A stretch of 64,000 nt of DNA from Siphonodentalium dalli (lineage: Eukaryota; Mollusca; Scaphopoda; Gadilida; Siphonodentaliidae), in assembly GCA_032622095.1 (NCBI GenBank), contig CP136061.1, positions 254,213,582 through 254,277,581 of the forward strand, written 5' to 3'. A model generated the notes under the pieces. It was not told where the DNA came from. It did not search any database and saw only the letters and a list, made by a program, of their open reading frames with translations. The number at the start of each line of letters is the position of its first letter. The first letter of the stretch is position 1. The translations under genes were made by a program, and so were the position numbers. Shown piece by piece: positions 60,401 to 64,000 of this stretch.

Positions 60401-61038
60401 CCACCAACAAATCGAGTGCGATAATTTTGTCAAAATCCAGACACTCATGCGGTTCTATTTTTATTACATATATCCGTATCATAGTAAGTTGACTCACAAT
60501 CGTACATCTCCGGTACTGAAAATGTGAATTTAATTGAGTTTTAACAGCATTTTAGGTTTAACGCAACAATCAGACAGGGAGCCCGTCTGTCCGCGAGTGA
60601 CCTTGACCCATCTTTAATGATGCGTTTGAAATTAAATTCTGACTGATTTTCCAAAAATATAACCCAATCAGCGCGCTGCAATTTCGGCAAGTGGGTTGTT
60701 GTCCTTGCGTTGAAAAAGTTAAAATTGTAATGGCGAGAACCAGTCTTAACAACACTGAATGAAATAGTTCCGTCGACAGATTGCACTAGTGCGATTCTGA
60801 GAATTATCACACGCCTGGAAACTCGCGCGATCATGCGAATTACGTTGATAGATATGTAATAAATATATATATATATATATTAACTGATAATACGTTTTAA
60901 CTGTCACATATACATTAGCCATCATAGCCATACCTCTGCTGCGATGGTTCTGCGGAATACTGTGATGGAAGATAAAGATGCTGAAGCCTGGGATCGCTGC
61001 TTAACGACTTCTACTGGCACCCGTATCAAACAGGCTGT
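47112..61038 (-). CDS. SLC25A26: Mitochondrial S-adenosylmethionine carrier (SLC25A26-like), 3' six exons
   Basis: Mitochondrial carrier family protein of the inner membrane, expected to exchange S-adenosylmethionine for S-adenosylhomocysteine. Six minus-strand exons join in consistent phase: 60934-61038, 59195-59287, 57589-57658, 51673-51737, 48880-48953, 47112-47235, giving 176 residues and a TGA. The second carrier repeat begins with [10 protein letters not shown] (P-x-E-x-x-K signature), followed by [20 protein letters not shown] and FPIWEYLK. The third has [12 protein letters not shown] (P-x-D-x-x-K-x-R) and ends [18 protein letters not shown]. These closely match remembered SAMC sequences, including [15 protein letters not shown] in the human protein. 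About 100 N-terminal residues (first repeat) must lie beyond 64000. All visible exons are open with GT/AG junctions. The introns (1.5-5.9 kb) are full of MITEs and of duplicated pieces of this gene's own exon junctions. Confidence 0.93.
47288..47430. repeat. Inverted repeat in the last intron
   Basis: 'gtgtctggaaagaaatat' and 'tatttctttccagac', with outer 'tttttgtttgaatacc' / 'gtactcaaacaaaaac', form an imperfect hairpin of about 60-bp arms. Confidence 0.7.
47457..47894. mobile_element. TGTGACCC-ended MITE with hairpin cassettes
   Basis: Ends TGTGACCCGCCATATCAAA and TTTGATATGGCGGGTCACA are inverted, with subterminal 'ccagtcggaagtcgggattt'. The interior has two copies of the 'gcattctcttatatatgcga' hairpin cassette, as in the TTAA elements, plus 'gagccccagacaaacatgag'. 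It lies in an SLC25A26 intron. Confidence 0.85.
48294..48460. mobile_element. Partial foldback element, 'gaggtccccagagggtgaat' family
   Basis: Contains 'cagaataaggttgccagagg', 'caccctctagggacttcatt' and 'gacagacacactatttcaag', diverged from 46293-46841. Confidence 0.6.
48500..48879. other. Intron, no recognised feature
   Basis: AT-rich SLC25A26 intron with A/T runs. An imperfect inverted pair ('ggggcgggagggcaaatttt' side and 'ggaggggatgtaatctagc' side) is possible but weak. Confidence 0.3.
48880..48953 (-). CDS. SLC25A26: SLC25A26 exon, third-repeat loop
   Basis: 74 bases, [20 protein letters not shown] then KGFP plus two bases of a Gly codon. Acceptor 'ttatatttcag', donor AGG|gtaagt. Confidence 0.9.
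48942..49456 (-). repeat. Duplicated acceptor junction of exon 48880-48953 around a MITE
   Basis: The 41 bases at 48942-48982 (exon start plus acceptor and upstream intron) recur identically at 49416-49456, with the MITE 48986-49413 between them. The upstream copy is a complete decoy acceptor 'ttatatttcag|AAAGGCACCCC'. Confidence 0.92.
48986..49413. mobile_element. TGTGACCC-ended MITE with hairpin cassettes, second copy
   Basis: Inverse orientation of 47457-47894 with the same ends and interior; one cassette is partly deleted near 49320. It is flanked by 41-bp direct repeats derived from the adjacent exon junction. Confidence 0.85.
49512..49724. mobile_element. Palindromic TA-flanked MITE, fourth copy
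   Basis: CAGTAATGCCCTAAGTAAT to GGGCATTACTG, TA flanks, apex 'gaaagctcttggggagagct'. Confidence 0.87.
50232..50676. mobile_element. Foldback element, 'gaggtccccagagggtgaat' family, third copy
   Basis: Outer CAAGCCTGAGTTTAGTGTG and CATACTAAACTCAGGCTTG are inverted. It holds two internal hairpins of the shared 'tccccagagggtgaatttag' arm. Confidence 0.78.
50677..51215. other. Intron, no recognised gene
   Basis: AT-rich SLC25A26 intron. A 64-codon plus-strand frame at 50758-50952 shows no family features. A short 'gacggacggatgacagacgg' run and 'accaaatttcattcagaccc' near 51040-51110 suggest a decayed dispersed repeat. Confidence 0.3.
51220..51634. mobile_element. TTAA-flanked AGGTACTC element, diverged copy
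   Basis: Diverged relative of 13361-13834 with 'agattccaacaacaacaac' and 'cctcgactctaatcaaatat'. TTAA lies at 51216-51219 and 51635-51638. The right end has decayed. Confidence 0.65.
51673..51737 (-). CDS. SLC25A26: SLC25A26 exon, third-repeat signature
   Basis: 65 bases. Completes the split Gly and encodes [20 protein letters not shown] plus E. Acceptor 'ttttgtatag', donor GAG|gtcagt. Carries the P-x-D-x-x-K signature. Confidence 0.93.
51738..51915 (-). repeat. Three extra copies of the acceptor junction of exon 51673-51737
   Basis: About 57-bp tandem units of 'gtcgtaattgcagcagctat' and 'accacctatacaagaatata' lie directly upstream, in transcription, of the true exon. Each copies the exon start (GGIAAA codons) together with its acceptor and about 15-20 intron bases. 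Confidence 0.9.
52202..52337. repeat. Inverted repeat around 'ttggccgag'
   Basis: 'ttattaattggttgtttcc' and 'ggaaacaaccaattaataa' enclose 'attggccgagtta' / 'taactcggccaat' and an inner 'gtctgtcgtattggcct' hairpin. A MITE-like foldback in the large SLC25A26 intron. Direct repeats of 'ttggccgcgttttctactta' follow at about 52680-52790. Confidence 0.75.
53044..53430. mobile_element. Foldback element, 'gaggtccccagagggtgaat' family, fourth copy
   Basis: Contains inverted 'caccaaattcaccctctggg' and 'ggtcactggagggagaattt' pieces and 'cagaagatgaggcctaagc'. The outer ends are diverged. Confidence 0.6.
53501..54093. mobile_element. TTAA-flanked MITE enclosing a six-unit, 91-bp hairpin array
   Basis: TTAA at 53497-53500 and 54094-54097 borders imperfect ends CCCTTTCATGGCTGC and GGCAGC-rich ...CATGAAAGAG. 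The inner array has 'gcattctctt' or a variant at 53530, 53621, 53712, 53803, 53894 and 53985, an exact 91-base period. Each unit can fold through 'ctcccatagggtgcctcgct' and 'tatataagagattgg'. Confidence 0.82.
54170..54345. repeat. Degenerate (ATC)n trinucleotide repeat
   Basis: Imperfect 'catcatcatcatcaccatca' runs. His-rich and Asp-rich open frames across it are by-products. Confidence 0.9.
54346..55430. other. Intron, no recognised feature
   Basis: AT-rich sequence inside the large SLC25A26 intron. No repeats, hairpins or coding similarity could be seen. Confidence 0.35.
55440..57545. mobile_element. Composite interspersed repeat, pearl-like, reverse of arm copy
   Basis: It shares blocks in order with the right arm (19840-21250), such as 'atcctgcagcccaaatgcaa', 'accgatcaaccgatcgatac' and 'gatctgtattttg'. 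About four core repeats of some 120 bases (56840-57400) contain 'agcatgcatgaattctaagt' and 'gggccataactcc'. Then come (CAGA)n and (CGGA)n runs (57410-57476) and a terminal hairpin, 'gtttaccatactatggtatg'. Confidence 0.65.
57589..57658 (-). CDS. SLC25A26: SLC25A26 exon, start of third repeat
   Basis: 70 bases, [18 protein letters not shown] then CGAVA plus the first base of a Gly codon. Acceptor 'ttatttacag', donor CAG|gtatga, phase 1 exit. Confidence 0.9.
57744..57975. mobile_element. TTAA-flanked MITE with a single hairpin cassette
   Basis: CCCTTTGAGTGCCAGG and CCTGGCACTCAAAGGG are perfect inverted ends between TTAA sites (57740-57743 and 57976-57979). The inside has a poly-A run and one 'gcattctcttatatatggga' hairpin cassette. 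The termini differ from those of 42193-42584 after CCCTTT. Confidence 0.87.
58109..58221. mobile_element. Half copy of the palindromic TA-flanked MITE
   Basis: Starts CAGTAATGCCCTAAATAAT after TA and ends abruptly at the hairpin apex 'gctctcagtgagag'; the second arm is missing. Confidence 0.85.
58222..59120. other. Intron, simple repeat only
   Basis: SLC25A26 intron. A (TA)n microsatellite lies at about 58720-58752. An 83-codon plus-strand frame at 58765-59016 shows no family features. Nothing else seen. Confidence 0.35.
59125..59194 (-). repeat. Duplicated donor half of exon 59195-59287
   Basis: The 3' part of the exon (RGYs continuation [13 protein letters not shown]) plus its gtgagc donor is repeated once in tandem just downstream. 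The copy has small changes (GYLE for EYLK). Reading through from the true exon meets an in-frame TAG four codons in, so use of the second donor would truncate the protein. Confidence 0.9.
59195..59287 (-). CDS. SLC25A26: SLC25A26 exon, second-repeat helix region
   Basis: 31 codons, [19 protein letters not shown] to FPIWEYLK. Acceptor 'ttttattgcag', donor AAG|gtgagc, phase 0 at both ends. Confidence 0.92.
59471..59507 (-). repeat. Decayed copy of the 3' end and donor of exon 60934-61038
   Basis: The minus-strand sequence 'cagaactgttgcagcagaag' plus 'tatgggc' resembles 'cagaaccatcgcagcagagg' plus 'tatggc' of the true exon end about 1.4 kb upstream in the transcript. Confidence 0.6.
59977..60092. 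repeat. Perfect-arm inverted repeat
   Basis: Arms of about 45 bases ('agaacgacacgatgtgtaaa' and 'tttacacatcgtgtcgttct' with 'gggtttgtcgatacgg') flank a 25-base loop. A MITE-like foldback in the SLC25A26 intron. Confidence 0.85.
60327..60466. repeat. Inverted repeat
   Basis: 'gtgtctggattttgacgaaa' and 'ttttgtcaaaatccagacac', with outer 'taataaatag' / 'atttttatta', flank an inner 'gatttgttgg' / 'ccaacaaatc' hairpin. Confidence 0.85.
60475..60930. other. Intron, no certain feature
   Basis: SLC25A26 intron. A CCAATCA box next to GCGCGC at about 60665 and a minus-strand 97-codon frame (60541-60834) are present, but nothing ties them to a gene. A (TA)n tract lies at 60865-60880. Confidence 0.25.
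60934..61038 (-). CDS. SLC25A26: SLC25A26 exon, second-repeat signature
   Basis: 35 codons, [18 protein letters not shown] to RRTIAAE. Acceptor 'ttcctcccacag', donor GAG|gtatgg, phase 0 at both ends. Contains the P-x-E-x-x-K-x-R gate motif. Confidence 0.92.
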
Positions 61039-61216
61039 CTGTGGGAGGAAAGAAGAAAATATACAAAGTCACTTAACGACTTCTACTGGCACCCGTATCA
61101 AACAGGCTTTCTGTGGGAGGAAAGAACAAAATATATACTGTCACTCAACGACTTCTACTGGCACCCGTATCAAACAGGCTGTCTGTGGGAGGAAAGAAAA
61201 AAATATACAAAATCAC
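61039..61216 (-). repeat. Two extra copies of the acceptor junction of exon 60934-61038
   Basis: About 71-bp tandem units repeat the exon start (codons for [11 protein letters not shown]) and the acceptor 'ctttcctcccacag'. In both extra copies the coding frame meets TGA directly after the copied codons, so splicing to them would terminate translation. Confidence 0.93.
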
Positions 61217-61360
61217 TTTCACATAATAGTAGAGTTTAGATGCACAGGTTTTTACATTCTAGAAGTGAAATTTCCAGACTAGAGCTGCAATAATTTCTCT
61301 GCTTTGCATCGTCAGAATGTTACCATGATGTATCATGATGCATGTTTTTTTTAAATAAAC

Positions 61361-61417
61361 ATTTCCACCACTATAGTTACTATATAGACTTATAGTAACT
61401 ATAGTTGTGGAAATGTA
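61361..61417. repeat. Hairpin inverted repeat
   Basis: 'catttccaccactatagtta' and 'taactatagttgtggaaatg' around a short loop. A partial relative follows at 61459. Confidence 0.85.
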
Positions 61418-61499
61418 GATTTTTTTGGGTTAATTTCCAACATATGTAAAATAAATAACCATTTCACCACTATAGTTAGCCTACTATATCTACCATATA

Positions 61500-62606
61500 T
61501 TTTGAGACTTCCGTCTGTCTGTCTGTCTGTCTGTATGTTTGTCTGTCATTTATACAAATCTACGATTCTCGACCGATCGGGACGAAACTTGGTACATGTG
61601 TGTAGTTTGACCAGGCAGTGGACGTTGTCGTATTGGCGAGCCTGTGCGGCGCCCGCTTCGCGCATGCGCAGACGAGATCTCGGAAACGGGTGGAGCTATC
61701 GACTTGAAATTTGCTATGTGAATGTATCTTGCCCCGGATACGAATTTTATCGGGTCGCCGAGCCTGTGCGCGCCCGCTTCGCGCATGCGCAGACGAGATC
61801 TCGGAAACAGGGTGGAGCTATCGACTTGAAATTTGCTATGTGAATGTATCTTGCCCCGGATACAAATTTATCGGGTCGCGAGCCTGTGCGACGGCAGCTT
61901 CGCGCGTGCGCAGACCAGATCTCGGAAACAGGTAGAGCTATCGACTTGAAATTTGGTTTTTGAATAGCCCGGACAACGTCGGGCTGGGTAGAGCTATCGA
62001 CTTGAAATTTGGTTTTTGAATAGCCCGGACAACTTCGGGCTCATCGGCTATCTCATATATATTTTGAAGACCTCTGTCTGTTTGTCTGTATGTATGTTTG
62101 TCTGTCATTTATACAAATCTACGATTCTCGACCGATCGGGACGAAACTTGGTACGTGTGTGTAGTTTGACCAGGCAGTGGACGTTGTCGTATTGGCGAGC
62201 CTGTGCGGCGCCCGCTTCGCGCATGCGCAGACGAGATCTCGGAAACGGGTGGAGCTATCGACTTGAAATTTGCTATGTGAATGTATCTTGCCCCGGATAC
62301 GAATTTTATCGGGTCGCCGAGCCTGTGCGCGCCCGCTTCGCGCATGCGCAGACGAGATCTCGGAAACAGGGTGGAGCTATCGACTTGAAATTTGCTATGT
62401 GAATGTATCTTGCCCGGATACAAATTTTATCGGGTCGCCGAGCCTGTGCGACGCCAGCTTCGCGCATGCGCAGACCAGATCTCGGAAACAGGTAGAGCTA
62501 TCGACTTGAAATTTGGTTTTTGAATAGCCCGGACAACGTCGGGCTGGGTAGAGCTATCGACTTGAAATTTTGTTTTTGAATAGCCCGGACAACTTCGGGC
62601 TCATCG
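61500..62606 (+). repeat. Two tandem about 555-bp repeat units with nested about 123-bp cores
   Basis: Each unit starts with 'atatattttgaagac'-like sequence, a (TCTG)n run and 'cgattctcgaccgatcggga'. Three to four cores of 'gagctatcgacttgaaattt' with 'cttcgcgcatgcgcagacga' follow, and each unit ends 'tagcccggacaacttcgggc'. Shorter relatives are in the arms at 12640-12800. Non-coding; ORFs here are repeat shadows. Confidence 0.9.
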
Positions 62607-63707
62607 TAGGGTCCTGCGAATATTCGATATTCGATTCGAGATTCGATTCGAAAGTCAAATTCGATTCGAAATTGCCAACTCGAAATTTCGAATATACACT
62701 GATGGAAAAGTAGGCTGTTTACGGGCAGGTACACACGTCGATCTTAGCTGTTTTGTGCCATTTATTACAGAAAATGATGTATATATGTACCTTATAATTC
62801 TCATTGTACATCGCGATTATATATATTAAATATAAGTATAGACAGCAATTAGCCACTATAGGACAACTACCGGTAAATACCGGTACGTCTGATTTATATC
62901 TTTTAACATGGTAGCCAAAAGCTCGGAGATCGCCGATGGACCGACGACGCGCGTAAATTATAATAGCTATGAGACTGATCAACCGCTAGCGTTATCCGCG
63001 GTCTATCCGTTTCAGATTCCGCGTTATGTAATATAGCTCAGAATTTAAACAACACGTGTTCCCGGCGTCGACAACTGCATTTTGGCGATGTTTTTTTTTA
63101 AAGTTTACTTTCAATTTCGGAGCTTCCTTTGACACTTAACAAACCGTCATCCGTTATTCATGTTTATTTTAAACATGATAAAGCTGCAGGCTTACATGTG
63201 ATGAATGCAACATGGTGTATAAATCGTAAGCATCTGGGACCCACCTATGGAATCATCTGTCCAAGAAGCACCCAGCACTACATAAACAGGCTACACTGCG
63301 ACTGTTGTTGCATCTTCAAGTTTATAACTACGGGTGATTCCGAATGTTGATTTGCAATTTTTCATGCACATGCAATCTGTACAAATTTTGCGTGATTTTA
63401 GTTCCAATAATCCGTTTAGTGTTTATATATTAATCGTCGTGACGGCCGCTTGGACGTTTTAATCAATTATCAATTGAAGTTAATAGTGGGCAAATGACAG
63501 TTCGTCGCCACATAAGTAATGATTTAACTTCGTGCATGTAGTTCATGGAATGTTTTACAAATCGTCTAATCGTTGACAAAACATGCCCAATTGAGAATAC
63601 AACATACAGATATGATTCGAATCGATATTCGATTCGATATTCGATTCGATTTCCTGAATTCGATTCGATATTCGATTCGATCAAAATCTCCAATTCGCAG
63701 GACCCTA
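62607..63707 (+). mobile_element. hAT-like DNA transposon, non-autonomous or decayed
   Basis: 1101 bp. Terminal inverted repeats TAGGGTCCTGCGAAT and ATTCGCAGGACCCTA are perfect over 15 bp, with subterminal clusters of TTCGA/TCGAA. The 8-bp target duplication GCTCATCG (62599-62606 and 63708-63715) is diagnostic of hAT. At 63129-63350 a frame (SSVIHVYFKHDKAAGLHV, then KHLGPTYGIICPRSTQHYIN) recalls a degenerate BED zinc finger of hAT transposases, but key Cys spacing is disturbed and no catalytic domain follows. Confidence 0.9.
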
Positions 63708-63715
63708 GCTCATCG

Positions 63716-64000
63716 GCTATCTCATATATATTTTGAAGACCTCTGTCTGTTTGTCTGTATGTATGTTTGTCTGTCATTTATACAAATCTATGATTCTCGA
63801 CCGATCGGGACGAAACTTGGTACGTGTGTGTAGTTTGACCAGGCGGTGGACGTTGTCGTATTGGCGAGCCCGTGCAGTGCATGCGCAGACGAGATCTCGG
63901 AAACGGGTGGAGCTATCGACTTGAAATTTGTTATGTGAATGTATCTTGCCGAGCCCGTGCGACGCCAGCTTCGCACATGCGCAGACCAGATCTCGGAAAC
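63716..64000 (+). repeat. Third copy of the 555-bp-type repeat, cut by the window end
   Basis: Resumes with 'gctatctcatatatattttg' and the same (TCTG)n run and cores as 61500-62606. One core is shortened. Confidence 0.88.

Noticed and set aside
61502-62509. Repeated open frames of about 75-128 codons
   Set aside because: They follow the tandem repeat units and change with small indels in the cores; not conserved coding.

Overview
Eukaryotic, metazoan, AT-rich intergenic and intronic DNA, most likely from a mollusc or related lophotrochozoan. The reasons are short exons with GT/AG introns, a recognisable mitochondrial carrier gene with long introns, a Ty3-like retrotransposon, dense MITE-type inverted repeats, and several modules built from a hairpin, a tetranucleotide run and 120-160 bp core repeats that end in 'gagttatggcccttt'-like sequence. 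That last architecture resembles the pearl/HINE elements known from bivalves. The organism call is inference.

Layout. (1) Positions 1-29730 form one giant inverted repeat. The left arm is 1-14533, the spacer 14534-15193 and the right arm 15194-29730. Position 1 pairs with 29730, so the palindrome reaches the window edge and may continue. The arms differ by roughly one substitution per kb, and every length difference I found lies in a homopolymer or TG tract. The arms carry dispersed repeats, MITEs, a heat-shock-element-like promoter candidate, and exons of an unrecognised small gene family. The spacer holds an exon whose upstream exon lies in both arms. (2) 29731-36000 holds dispersed repeats, a three-LTR Ty3-like element (30570-33486), a 161-bp tandem array and a TA-flanked element. 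(3) 36600-43700 holds tandem arrays and two more copies of the small gene family, each with a LWP exon and a terminal exon containing E-W-x-L-E-P-W-S-P. (4) 43868-47060 is a cluster of MITEs. (5) 47112-61038, minus strand, is the 3' part of a SLC25A26-like mitochondrial S-adenosylmethionine carrier gene: six exons encoding 176 residues. The N-terminal exons lie beyond the window, and the introns are packed with MITEs. (6) 61500-64000 is a tandemly duplicated repeat interrupted by an hAT-like element with an 8-bp target duplication.

Three patterns tie the window together. First, one TATATAAG-containing hairpin cassette sits inside at least four TTAA-flanked MITEs with different termini, inside a TGTGACCC-ended family, and as half-sites in arrays within the small gene family. 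Second, exon-intron junctions of the carrier gene have been duplicated repeatedly into the neighbouring introns. Third, the small gene family and its flanks have been copied locally, including into the palindrome. No rRNA, intact tRNA, CRISPR array or bacterial gene is visible.
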